Part shown: positions 1 through 7,099 of the stretch, one piece after another
Layout of the letters: every line of letters starts with the position of its first letter
Numbering within the stretch: the stretch's first letter is position 1
From: an uncultured Clostridia bacterium
GTDB taxonomy: Bacteria; Bacillota; Clostridia; Christensenellales; Borkfalkiaceae
Direction: 5' to 3'
NCBI GenBank assembly: GCA_944341075.1
Contig: CALVLV010000011.1
Span: forward strand, 1-61,667
Length of the DNA stretch: 61,667 nt
Translations under genes and position numbers: made by a program
The notes under the pieces: generated by a model
Database searches by the model: none
Seen by the model: the letters and a program-made list of their open reading frames with translations, nothing else
Told to the model about the DNA's origin: nothing

Positions 1-175
1 CCTGCGGGCTTTGCCTTGCTTTTGCCGCAATCTGCCCGCTTTAAATTGCTTTGCACCTTTAAATAGCGCATTTTGCGGTGGATTGGCGTGACTGACGAAG
101 CAGCAATACTCACTGCGGTATTGCAATGAGGATGAGCGCCCAAGGCATGCAAAAGGCGCATTTAAAGGCGTGTTC
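1..175. repeat. Partial copy A of a long dispersed repeat
   Basis: This stretch aligns by eye with 5004-5129 and 5238-5287. Shared landmarks include GCGGGCTTTGCCTTGC, GCCCGCTTTAAATTGCT, GACGAAGCAGCAATAC and AAGGCATGCAAAAG. It lacks about 110 bases that copy B has (5130-5237) and is cut by the window start. No coding sequence is seen in it. It lies just upstream of the nrdR promoter region. Confidence 0.75.
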
Positions 176-192
176 GTTTTATTCCCTTACAG

Positions 193-198
193 TATAAT
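193..198 (+). promoter_or_regulatory. Possible -10 box of nrdR
   Basis: TATAAT lies 35 bases upstream of the nrdR start, within an AT-rich run. The matching -35 position (about 170-175) is poor, so this is only a candidate. No NrdR-box pair was recognised here. Confidence 0.35.
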
Positions 199-232
199 AT
201 AATAAAATCCGCAACAACGGGGGTAAGTCGCC

Positions 233-700
233 ATGAAATGCATGTATTGCGGCTGCGAAGACAGCAAGGTCATAGACAGCCGTTCTGCCGACGAGGGCAG
301 AACTATAAGAAGGAGAAGGGAGTGCCTTGCCTGCGGCAGAAGGTTCACCACTTACGAAACCATCGAAGATACCCCCGTGCTCGTAATAAAGTCCAGCGGC
401 AACAGGCAGGCGTTCGACCCGCAGAAGATAAAAAACGGCGTTATAAAGGCGTGCGAAAAGCGCCCCGTGCCCATGGCCAAGATAGACGCGCTTGTAGACA
501 GCGTTTCCAAGCAGGTTTATAACTCCATGGAGCAGGAAGTCTCCTCCAAAAAGATAGGCGAAATGGTCATGGAGGAACTCAAGGCCATAGATGAGGTGGC
601 ATATGTGCGCTATGCGTGCGTATACCGTTCGTTCAACGATATCTCCAGCTTTATGGCCGAACTTCAGCGGCTTATGGAGACGAAGGGCGAAGATAAGTAA
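233..700 (+). CDS. nrdR: Transcriptional repressor NrdR
   Basis: NrdR represses ribonucleotide reductase genes when dATP/ATP binding to its ATP-cone changes its oligomeric state. The 155-residue length is normal for the family. The N-terminal zinc ribbon is intact, with cysteine pairs Cys3/Cys6 and Cys31/Cys34 and the basic stretch that follows in NrdR. The ATP-cone domain covers about residues 49-139 (VLVIKSSGNRQAFDPQKI onwards). The ATG at 233 is preceded by GGGGGTAA as a ribosome binding site. No ribonucleotide reductase gene is in the window, so the regulator acts on targets elsewhere. A hairpin terminator follows at 754-781. Identification is from family motifs and is firm. Confidence 0.96.
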   Translation: MKCMYCGCEDSKVIDSRSADEGRTIRRRRECLACGRRFTTYETIEDTPVLVIKSSGNRQAFDPQKIKNGVIKACEKRPVPMAKIDALVDSVSKQVYNSMEQEVSSKKIGEMVMEELKAIDEVAYVRYACVYRSFNDISSFMAELQRLMETKGEDK

Positions 701-753
701 GTCCCCTTCACCGCGGGGCATATATGCACCCGTGCAAAACATCACAATTCCGC

Positions 754-781
754 CGCTCCGCCTTGGCGGGGCGGTTTTTAC
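754..781 (+). terminator. Rho-independent terminator after nrdR
   Basis: A ten-base-pair GC stem (CCGCTCCGCC with GGCGGGGCGG, one wobble pair) with a two-base loop is followed by TTTTTA. It sits 54 bases after the nrdR stop codon. Confidence 0.8.
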
Positions 782-890
782 GCGGCGCTTGCAAAGTCGG
801 CGCATATTTTGCAAAAGCGCGCATATTTAACTAAATGTTATTTTAAGCGTTAAATATCATTTCTGGCGCTAAATGTCTTTTAAACGTTAA

Positions 891-1008
891 TGTCATTTCG
901 ACTAAGCGAGCCGAAGGCGAGCGCATGGAGAAATCTCTCTGCCGGAACACTTGCTTTTTTTGAGATTTCTCCGCTCCGCTCACTTCGTTCGTTTCGGTCG
1001 AAATGACA
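891..1008. repeat. Full palindromic repeat of the TGTCATTTCGAC family
   Basis: The element begins TGTCATTTCGAC and ends GTCGAAATGACA, a perfect 12-base inverted terminus. Inner arms GGAGAAATCTC and GAGATTTCTCC are also inverted. It can fold into one long hairpin. The remainder of the 701-1132 gap holds degenerate short repeats (840-890) and no gene. Half or full copies of the same family occur near 33421-33586, 45317, 47937, 51871 and 61174. Confidence 0.85.
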
Positions 1009-1132
1009 ATGTTGCAGCCTGCCGTCTTCGCTTGCGGCGTGGCGTTTCGGCTTCGCCGGGTATGAAGGCCGACGGCATTATGCTTTAAAACAGGATGACA
1101 GTCGGCGCAGTTAATTTAAAATCGGAGGGCGT

Positions 1133-2176
1133 ATGACCCGCAAAGTAAAAATAGGCAACATATACGTCGGCGGAGGCGAAAGCGTAAAGGTGCAGTCCAT
1201 GTGCACGGTAAAAACGTCGCGCGTGGACGAGGTGTGCGCGCAGATAGCCGAACTCGAGCGTGCGGGCTGCGAAATTATCCGCGTCTCCGTGCTCGACGAA
1301 GAGGACGCGGCAGCCATAACTGCCGTTAAAAGCAGAATAAACATACCGCTCGTGGCAGACATACACTTTTCGGCAAAGCTCGCCGTAGCCGCAATAGAGG
1401 CGGGGTGCGACAAGGTGCGCATAAACCCCGGCAACATAGGCGGCGAGGACAAGGTTAAGCTGGTCGCCGACTGCATAAGGGCGCACGGCATATCCGTCCG
1501 CGTGGGCGCAAACACGGGCAGCATTGAAAGGCAGTACCTTGAAAAGTACGGCGTAAGCGAAAAGTCGCTGGTGGAAAGCGCCCTGCACAGCGTGGCCATG
1601 CTTGAAAAGTACGGCATAAACGACATAGTAATATCGGTAAAGGCCTCGTCGGTGCTGCTCACCGTGCGTTCGTACAGGCTGCTTTCACAGCGCACCGGCT
1701 ATCCCCTGCACATCGGCGTTACCGAGGCGGGCACCTACAGGGCCGCGCTGGTAAAGTCGTCCGTTGCGCTCGGCGCATTGCTGCTCGACGGCATAGGCGA
1801 CACCATGCGCGTATCAATAACGGGCGATCCCGTGCGCGAGATCGGCGCCGCAAGGGACATTCTGCGCGCCGTCGGGCTGGAAAAGGACTTTGCCGACGTG
1901 ATATCCTGCCCCACCTGCGGCAGGTGCCAGTGGGATTCCTCGGGCCTCGCGGAAGAGGTTTCCGCGCTCGTGCAAAACTGCCGCAAGCCGCTCAAAATCG
2001 CTGTAATGGGGTGCGTTGTAAACGGCCCGGGAGAGGCTGCCGAAGCCGATATAGGCATAGCGGGGTCAAAGGACTACTGCGTAATATTCAAAAAGGGCAA
2101 ACTTCTGCGGCGCGTGCCCGCAGCCGAGGCCCGCACAGAGTTTTTAAAGGAGATCAAAGACCTTACAGATGGTTGA
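1133..2176 (+). CDS. ispG: 4-hydroxy-3-methylbut-2-enyl diphosphate synthase (flavodoxin) IspG
   Basis: IspG converts methylerythritol cyclodiphosphate to HMBPP in the non-mevalonate isoprenoid pathway, using a [4Fe-4S] cluster. The 347-residue protein has the TIM-barrel N-terminus (VQSMCTVKTSRVDEVCAQI, near residues 21-39) and the C-terminal cluster motifs CPTCGRC (around 259) and GCVVNGPGEA (around 293). Length fits the short bacterial form. GGAGGG lies just before the ATG. The stop overlaps the next gene by 8 bases, so the two are likely co-transcribed. In related genomes dxr and rseP usually sit upstream; here a 430-base repeat-containing gap separates it from nrdR. Confidence 0.97.
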   Translation: MTRKVKIGNIYVGGGESVKVQSMCTVKTSRVDEVCAQIAELERAGCEIIRVSVLDEEDAAAITAVKSRINIPLVADIHFSAKLAVAAIEAGCDKVRINPGNIGGEDKVKLVADCIRAHGISVRVGANTGSIERQYLEKYGVSEKSLVESALHSVAMLEKYGINDIVISVKASSVLLTVRSYRLLSQRTGYPLHIGVTEAGTYRAALVKSSVALGALLLDGIGDTMRVSITGDPVREIGAARDILRAVGLEKDFADVISCPTCGRCQWDSSGLAEEVSALVQNCRKPLKIAVMGCVVNGPGEAAEADIGIAGSKDYCVIFKKGKLLRRVPAAEARTEFLKEIKDLTDG

Positions 2177-3704
2177 AGATATAATTTCCGAAGTGCGCAA
2201 AAATCAGGGGCTTAAAAACGCCATAATGGGCGGGGTGGAGCTGTTGCAGAGCAGCGGCGCCGTCACCGTCCGCATCGTCACCGACTGCGCGTATACACAA
2301 TCCGATTACGACGGCGCCTTTGCCGCCGTGCGCAGGTTCGTGCCCGACTGTTTTTCGCTCACCCTCAGCATAACCAAGCTCACGCCCGACTGCGCCATGG
2401 TAAGGCGCGCCATAATGGCGGTGATAAACGGCCGCTACCCCGCGCTCGCGGCGGTGATAACGGAGGGCGACGTCTCCGTGGAAAAGACTGAAGGCGGCTT
2501 TGCCTTCACCGTGGCAACCATAGGCATATCGCGCTCTGCCGACGTCATCGCCACAATAGAGGCCGCACTAAAAAAGCAGTTCTGCGGCAACTTTACAGGC
2601 TCCGCCTCGTCAAAGCACATAACCGCAGAGGATATAACCGTGGAGGAGGAAGTCGTGGAAGAGGCCTTCGAGGCGCCCGCGCGCACCTTCCCCGTTGAAA
2701 ACTTTATTCCCATAGAGAGCGCCGACGCCCCCCGCCGCGCGCTGTATATCAGCGACTTCACCTTCGTTTCGGAAAACGCAGTGGTGTGCGGCAACGTGAT
2801 AGATATCCAGGAGCGCGCCTATACCCGCTCCAACGGGGAGGAAAAGCCCTACTTTGCCATAACCATATCTGACGGAACGGGCAACCTGCGCCTCACCTAC
2901 TTTTCGCGTAAAAAGAGCGTGGATAAGATAAGGGAAATAAAGGCAGGCGAAAGCATTGTGGTCAACTGCCGCAGCGAAGTGCACGGCGGCGCCCTGCGCT
3001 ACACTGCCACCACAATAAATTACGGCTCTCAGCCCGAAGGCTTCGTGCCCGAAAAGCGAGCCGCCCGTCCCGTGCCCAAGGCCTACCATACGGTAAAGCC
3101 CGAACCGTTCACCGACTATACCCAGACGGACTTTTTCACCGATACTTCCATACCCGACTGCCTCAAGGGCACGTCATTCGTGGTGTTCGACCTTGAAACT
3201 ACGGGCCTGTGTACCACTCCCGTGGCGGGCGAAATGGACGGCATAATAGAGATAGGCGCCTACAAGGTGGTGGACGGGGAGATACGCGAAAAGTTCTCCA
3301 CGTTCGTCAACCCCGAGCGCCCCGTCCCGCTCGACCAGCGCATAGTCGAACTCACGGGCATAACCGAAGCAATGGTAAAAAGCGCGCCCAGCTATAAAGA
3401 CGTGCTGCCCGACTTTGTAAAGTTTGCAGACGGCTCTGTGTTCGTCGGTCACAACGCCATGGGCTTCGATATAAAGTTCATAAAGTTCTATTGCCGCGAA
3501 CTGGGTTACGAGGTAGACGGCAGGGTGATAGATACGTTGCTGCTCTCGCAAAAGCTGCTGCGCCTTTCAAACAACAAGCTGAACACCGTGGCAGAGCACT
3601 TCGGCATAACGTTCAACCACCACAGGGCGGAGGACGACGCCCTTGCCACGGCAAAGATATTCATCGAGCTGATAAAAATAAAAAAATCTTTGCCCGATTA
3701 CTGA
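2169..3704 (+). CDS. PolC-like protein: N-terminal, OB and DEDDh exonuclease domains only
   Basis: This 511-residue protein resembles the front part of PolC-type DNA polymerase III and sits where polC lies in many Clostridia (after ispG, before rimP). In order it has a PolC N-terminal-like domain (about 1-150), an acidic linker, an OB-fold nucleic-acid-binding domain (about 190-290, YISDFTFVSENAVVCGNVID onwards) and a complete 3'-5' exonuclease domain (about 335-505). The exonuclease motifs are DLETTG, GHNAMGFDIKFI and HHRAEDDA, so a DEDDh active site looks intact. PHP and polymerase domains (about 900 further residues in PolC) are absent. The stop is real: only 187 bases separate it from rimP and that space contains a promoter, not polC coding sequence. 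It may be an exonuclease or a single-strand-DNA processing protein; its function is inferred only. Confidence 0.85.
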   Translation: MVEDIISEVRKNQGLKNAIMGGVELLQSSGAVTVRIVTDCAYTQSDYDGAFAAVRRFVPDCFSLTLSITKLTPDCAMVRRAIMAVINGRYPALAAVITEGDVSVEKTEGGFAFTVATIGISRSADVIATIEAALKKQFCGNFTGSASSKHITAEDITVEEEVVEEAFEAPARTFPVENFIPIESADAPRRALYISDFTFVSENAVVCGNVIDIQERAYTRSNGEEKPYFAITISDGTGNLRLTYFSRKKSVDKIREIKAGESIVVNCRSEVHGGALRYTATTINYGSQPEGFVPEKRAARPVPKAYHTVKPEPFTDYTQTDFFTDTSIPDCLKGTSFVVFDLETTGLCTTPVAGEMDGIIEIGAYKVVDGEIREKFSTFVNPERPVPLDQRIVELTGITEAMVKSAPSYKDVLPDFVKFADGSVFVGHNAMGFDIKFIKFYCRELGYEVDGRVIDTLLLSQKLLRLSNNKLNTVAEHFGITFNHHRAEDDALATAKIFIELIKIKKSLPDY

Positions 3705-3710
3705 TAAAAC

Positions 3711-3739
3711 TTGCAAAATGCAAAAGGCTGTGTTATAAT
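3711..3739 (+). promoter_or_regulatory. Predicted sigma-A promoter for rimP-nusA-infB
   Basis: TTGCAA, a 17-base spacer and a perfect TATAAT lie directly after the PolC-like gene. This makes rimP the probable start of a new transcription unit with a leader of about 145 bases. Confidence 0.7.
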
Positions 3740-3766
3740 ATTACCAGACTTAATACTTATGTTTAA

Positions 3767-3792
3767 GATTGAGTGCCGCAAGGCACTCAATC
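3767..3792 (+). other. Perfect hairpin in the rimP leader
   Basis: GATTGAGTGCC and GGCACTCAATC form an 11-base-pair stem closed by a GCAA tetraloop, about 22 bases after the predicted transcription start. No T-run follows, so it is not a classic terminator. It may stabilise the 5' end or be a regulator's target. Confidence 0.6.
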
Positions 3793-3891
3793 GTCATATT
3801 AAGGCCCTGAACTAAAACACCCGTCGCAAAGTGCGGCCTGTGCGTGCGGTGCGGGGCAATTTTGCGGCTTTTTGCCGCCCGAGGGTACGGC

Positions 3892-4344
3892 ATGAATTTT
3901 AAACCGGTTGAAGAGATAAAAAACTTTATGCAGGCAATAGCCGCCCCCATGGGCATAGAGGTAGTTGACGTAGAAACCAAGGGCGAAAACCTTACCGTTT
4001 TTATCGAAACGGAGGCGGGCGTAGACCTTGACACCTGCGAAAAGTTTCACAACGCCATTATGGATCCCATAGACGAGTTAGACCCCAGCTACGGCGCGGC
4101 CTACACCCTGAACGTATCCAGCCCCGGGCTCGACAGGCCCTTTAAAACCGAGCGCGACTTTCAGCGCAACCTGGGCAAGGAGGTAGAGGTAAAGCTCTAC
4201 GCCCCCTTAAAGGGCAAAAAGTTTTTGCAGGGCGTGCTTGCGGCGTTCGACGCAGGCTCGGTAACGCTCGATATCGGCGGTACGGAAGAAAAAATAAACC
4301 GCACCAAAATAGCCAAAATAAATAAGGCCATAAATTTCGATTAA
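3892..4344 (+). CDS. rimP: Ribosome maturation factor RimP
   Basis: RimP helps assemble the 30S subunit. The 150-residue protein carries the family signature YTLNVSSPGLDRPFKTERDF near the middle and a C-terminal SH3-like part (EVEVKLYAPLKGKKFLQGVL onwards). An in-frame GTG at 3844 would add 16 residues that do not resemble RimP. The ATG at 3892 has GAGGG upstream and gives the normal N-terminus, so it was preferred. It is normally followed directly by nusA; here more than 1 kb of repeat-rich DNA intervenes. Confidence 0.93.
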   Translation: MNFKPVEEIKNFMQAIAAPMGIEVVDVETKGENLTVFIETEAGVDLDTCEKFHNAIMDPIDELDPSYGAAYTLNVSSPGLDRPFKTERDFQRNLGKEVEVKLYAPLKGKKFLQGVLAAFDAGSVTLDIGGTEEKINRTKIAKINKAINFD

Positions 4345-4439
4345 ACATTGGCAGGCATTTTTTTTCGCGCCACGCTCGCGCCATAATTTGAAAATAATAT
4401 ACTTTGCCTCCCCTGCGTAAAGGTTTGATCCCACACCGT

Positions 4440-4477
4440 GCCCCCTTTGTGTAAAGGGGGGAATTAAAGGGGGGATT
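4440..4477. repeat. Short hairpin repeat (CCCCCTTTGTGTAAAGGGGG type)
   Basis: A C-rich/G-rich hairpin followed by GAATTAAAGGGGGGATT. A near copy lies at 59871-59907 and a weaker one at 38560-38599. It is one of several interspersed palindromic repeat types in the 4345-5406 gap. Confidence 0.7.
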
Positions 4478-4556
4478 GGTAAAAGTGTTAAGTTTGCCCT
4501 ATGGCAAACGTGATGGGGTGATGATGCAGGCTATGCCCGCGTGGATAAATCTCAAA

Positions 4557-4627
4557 AATCCCACCGACTTAACTTCGCTTTGTTCAGTTAAGTCACCTCC
4601 CTTTAGCAAGGGAGGCACGATTAAGGA
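4557..4627 (-). repeat. 71-bp dispersed repeat, minus orientation
   Basis: The reverse complement matches 22742-22812 and 26263-26333 nearly base for base. Each copy carries TAATCGTGCCTCCCTTG, then a second small hairpin (TTAACTGA / GTGAAGTTAA type), and ends CGGTGGGATT. Here it is embedded in sequence resembling the TGTCATTTCGAC family (half motifs on both sides, to about 4795). Confidence 0.85.
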
Positions 4628-4882
4628 ATATATTTCTCCATGCGTTCGCGTTGCTCACTTAGTCGTAAGGAGCCGTAGGCGACGGAATAGCGCATCGTTC
4701 GCCCGCAGGGCGCTATCTGCCGTTTTCCATAAATGGAAGCCTTCGGCAGAGTGTCGTCGGCTATGCCTCCTCGCGCGCGTCAATGACATATCATTTTCTA
4801 AAATAATTAACGTGCGCAAGGCGGGTTTCCCGCCGTTAGCGCGACAACATTTGCGGCGAAAGCCGGCTCACCGGAAGTGAAT

Positions 4883-5318
4883 GGCGGCATTTCTATAATG
4901 GTGGGCACTACAAGCCGAGTGCTAATAGCTTGAATTAGATTTAAAGCGGGCATATCACAACATCTGCTGTGTTAAAGCCCTTGAACGTGCTACCCGGCAC
5001 GCTCTGCGGGCTTTGCCTTGCAATCTGCCGCAATTTGCCCGCTTTAAATTGCTACGCACCCTTAAAGAGCGTATTTTGCGGTGAATTGGTGCGACAGACG
5101 AAGCAGCAATACCCACTGAGGTATTGCAGTATAGGGTTCCCGAAAAAGATTTGCAAAGCAAAGATTTTTTGGGAAGAGGAGCTGCCCGCGTTAAAGTTGT
5201 AATGTTGTGCCTGCACAACATTACAGAAAAACTGCGGAGCAGTGACGAGAGCGTTAAGGCATGCAAAAGCCGCCTTTAAGGGCTGGTTAAAACTATTAGC
5301 ACACGGCTTAATGCCGCC
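4883..5318. repeat. Copy B of a ~430-bp dispersed element with terminal inverted repeats
   Basis: The ends are inverted: GGCGGCAT (4883-4890) with ATGCCGCC (5311-5318), and AAGCCGAGTGCTAATAG (4912-4928) with CTATTAGCACACGGCTT (5293-5309, one mismatch). An inner inverted pair joins TTTAAAGCGGGC (4941-4952) to GCCCGCTTTAAA. The core, 5004-5287, is shared with the window start. No convincing gene lies inside. It could be a MITE-like non-autonomous element or encode a structured RNA. The neighbouring 4345-4882 and 5319-5341 hold other repeats and no gene. Confidence 0.65.
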
Positions 5319-5341
5319 AGAGAAACTTGGTTTCTCAATCT

Positions 5342-5381
5342 CACGGAAATTTTAGTTTTCGGCCAAAACTAAAATTTCGTG
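5342..5381 (+). other. AT-rich hairpin just upstream of nusA
   Basis: CACGGAAATTTTAGTTTT and CAAAACTAAAATTTCGTG form a long, nearly perfect stem with a CGGC loop. It ends 25 bases before the nusA start codon and 13 bases before its ribosome binding site. A smaller stem AGAAAC/GTTTCT precedes it. It is not a standard terminator because the following bases are not a T-run. Confidence 0.6.
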
Positions 5382-5406
5382 AATACATTTCTTAGGAGAA
5401 TTTAAA

Positions 5407-6525
5407 ATGACTAACAAAGATTTTTTCTTGGCGCTCGACGATCTTGAAAGGGAAAAGGGAATACCCAAGGAAGTTTTTTTAGAGGCGCTGGAAAACGCCC
5501 TTGTTTCGGCATGCAAAAAGCAGTATGCCGGCACAGTGGGCGCCGTTGAAATAAAACTCAATCCCGATAAGGGCACGCTCGACTTCTACACCGTAAAAAC
5601 GGTGGTAGATGAGGTCACCGACCGCGAAAAGGAAATTTCTTTGGAAGACGCCCGCGCGATCAAAAAGAGCTATCAGGTGGGCGACAAGGTAACGGAAAAA
5701 TTCGTGCCCAAGGACTTTTCGCGCATCGCCGCGCAGACGGCAAAGCAGGTAATACTGCAGAAGATACACGAGACCGAGCGCGACGCCGCCATGAGCGAGT
5801 TTGCCGATAAAGAGGGCGAACTTCTTGTGGGCGTGGTGCGCAAAAAGGACGCAAAGAACATATACCTCGACCTCGGCAAGGGCCAGATAGAGGGCGTGCT
5901 TCTGCCCTCAGACCAGGTGCCCGGAGAAGAGTACAATGTAAACGACAAGGTAAAGGTGTTCGTAAAAAAGGTGAAAAGCGGTTATAACGGCGCGCAGGTG
6001 CTGGTAAGCCGCACCTCTCCCGGGCTTGTGCGCAAGCTGTTCGAAGAGGAGGTTCCCGAAATTAAGCAGGGCACCGTTGAAATAAAGGAAGTCAGCCGCG
6101 AGGCCGGTTCCCGCACCAAAATGGCAATATACTCCAACGACCCCCGCGTAGACGCCATCGGCGCGTGCGTGGGCAACAAGGGCGCAAGGGTAAACGCCGT
6201 GGTTGCCGAACTCGGCGGCGAAAAAATAGACATCATCCCCTGGTCGGAAGACCCGCTTGAATTCATAGCCAAGGCGCTTTCGCCCGCAAAGGTGCTCTCT
6301 GTCACCCAGCTCGACGGCGAAAAGACTGCCATGGCCGTCGTTCCCGACGACAAGCTCTCCCTCGCCATAGGCAAGGACGGCCAGAACGCCCGCCTTGCGG
6401 TAAGGCTGACCGGCTGGAAGATAGACGTAAAGAGCCGCAGCGCGGCCGAAAAGATGGGGCTTGCCCCCGCGGCGGAGGCGGAAGGCGAAACTCAGCCTGC
6501 AGAACAAGAAGATGCCCAAGACTAA
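5407..6525 (+). CDS. nusA: Transcription termination/antitermination factor NusA
   Basis: NusA binds RNA polymerase and nascent RNA to modulate pausing, termination and antitermination. The 372-residue protein has the N-terminal RNAP-binding domain (1 to about 125), an S1 domain (about 130-200), and two KH domains (about 215-345, with GNKGARVNAVVAELGGEKIDI and AIGKDGQNARLAVRLTGWKIDV). It lacks the acidic repeats of proteobacterial NusA, as is usual in Bacillota. TAGGAGA precedes the ATG. The end overlaps ylxR by 14 bases. Confidence 0.96.
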   Translation: MTNKDFFLALDDLEREKGIPKEVFLEALENALVSACKKQYAGTVGAVEIKLNPDKGTLDFYTVKTVVDEVTDREKEISLEDARAIKKSYQVGDKVTEKFVPKDFSRIAAQTAKQVILQKIHETERDAAMSEFADKEGELLVGVVRKKDAKNIYLDLGKGQIEGVLLPSDQVPGEEYNVNDKVKVFVKKVKSGYNGAQVLVSRTSPGLVRKLFEEEVPEIKQGTVEIKEVSREAGSRTKMAIYSNDPRVDAIGACVGNKGARVNAVVAELGGEKIDIIPWSEDPLEFIAKALSPAKVLSVTQLDGEKTAMAVVPDDKLSLAIGKDGQNARLAVRLTGWKIDVKSRSAAEKMGLAPAAEAEGETQPAEQEDAQD

Positions 6526-6787
6526 AAAAATACCTTTAAGAATGTGCATCGCCTGCCGCGGGCTTAAGGAAAAGCGCGAAATGCTGCGCATAGTAAAGAA
6601 TGCGCAGGGCGAAATATTCATCGACTTTTCCTCAAAGGCAGCGGGCAGGGGGGCATATATCTGCGACAACCCCGACTGCATAAAAAAACTTAAAAAGCAG
6701 CGGCTTATAAACAAAGTTTTCTCGTGCGAGGTGCCCGAAGAGGTGTATGCCCGCATAGAGGAGGAGTACTTTGGAAAAAAGAGCTAA
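6512..6787 (+). CDS. ylxR: YlxR family RNA-binding protein
   Basis: Small (91-residue) RNA-binding or nucleoid-associated protein of the nusA-infB operon. The family pattern is present: RMCIACRGLKEKREMLRIV near the N-terminus, then KAAGRGAYICDNPDCI and a lysine-rich tail. An in-frame upstream start at 6461 would lie deep in nusA and give a poor N-terminus, so the ATG at 6512 was chosen. It overlaps nusA by 14 bases and the next gene by 17, suggesting translational coupling. Confidence 0.92.
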   Translation: MPKTKKIPLRMCIACRGLKEKREMLRIVKNAQGEIFIDFSSKAAGRGAYICDNPDCIKKLKKQRLINKVFSCEVPEEVYARIEEEYFGKKS

Positions 6788-7091
6788 GGCAGAAACATAC
6801 ATAGGCTTCTGCCTGCGTGCCCGTAAAATAGCGCTCGGCACGGGCGCCGTAGACTGCCTTAAGAGGGGCGTCTGCCTTATAATAGTGTGCTCCACGGCTT
6901 CGCAAAACGCCTTCAAGCTTGCGCAGAAGTTTGCGCGCAGGCACTCCTGCCCGCTGATGGTGTGCAGGTGCGGGCTGGAAAACGCCGTGCACAGGCCGGG
7001 CTGCAAAATCGCGGCTGTAACAGACGTGCAGCTTTCAAAGGCTATAATTTCTGCCGCGGACGAAAATTACCAATTATATGCGGAGGCATAA
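6771..7091 (+). CDS. ylxQ: YlxQ-like L7Ae/L30e/S12e/Gadd45 family protein
   Basis: 106-residue protein of the ribosomal L7Ae-like fold that binds kink-turn RNAs. The start is TTG at 6771, preceded by a strong GAGGAGGAG run in the end of ylxR. The family core LGLCLRARKI-like segment (IGFCLRARKIALGTGAV, residues 11-27) and the conserved position between ylxR and infB support the call. The exact RNA target is unknown for most members. Confidence 0.9.
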   Translation: MEKRAKAETYIGFCLRARKIALGTGAVDCLKRGVCLIIVCSTASQNAFKLAQKFARRHSCPLMVCRCGLENAVHRPGCKIAAVTDVQLSKAIISAADENYQLYAEA

Positions 7092-7099
7092 ACTGATAT

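Noticed and set aside
4476-4880. 134-codon frame between rimP and nusA
   Set aside because: It runs across several dispersed repeats in the gap and shows no coding signs or ribosome binding site.
4912-4928. GTGCTAATAG resembles the 3' end of 23S rRNA
   Set aside because: The match is about ten bases only; surrounding sequence does not follow rRNA and is explained by the inverted repeat ends of a dispersed element.
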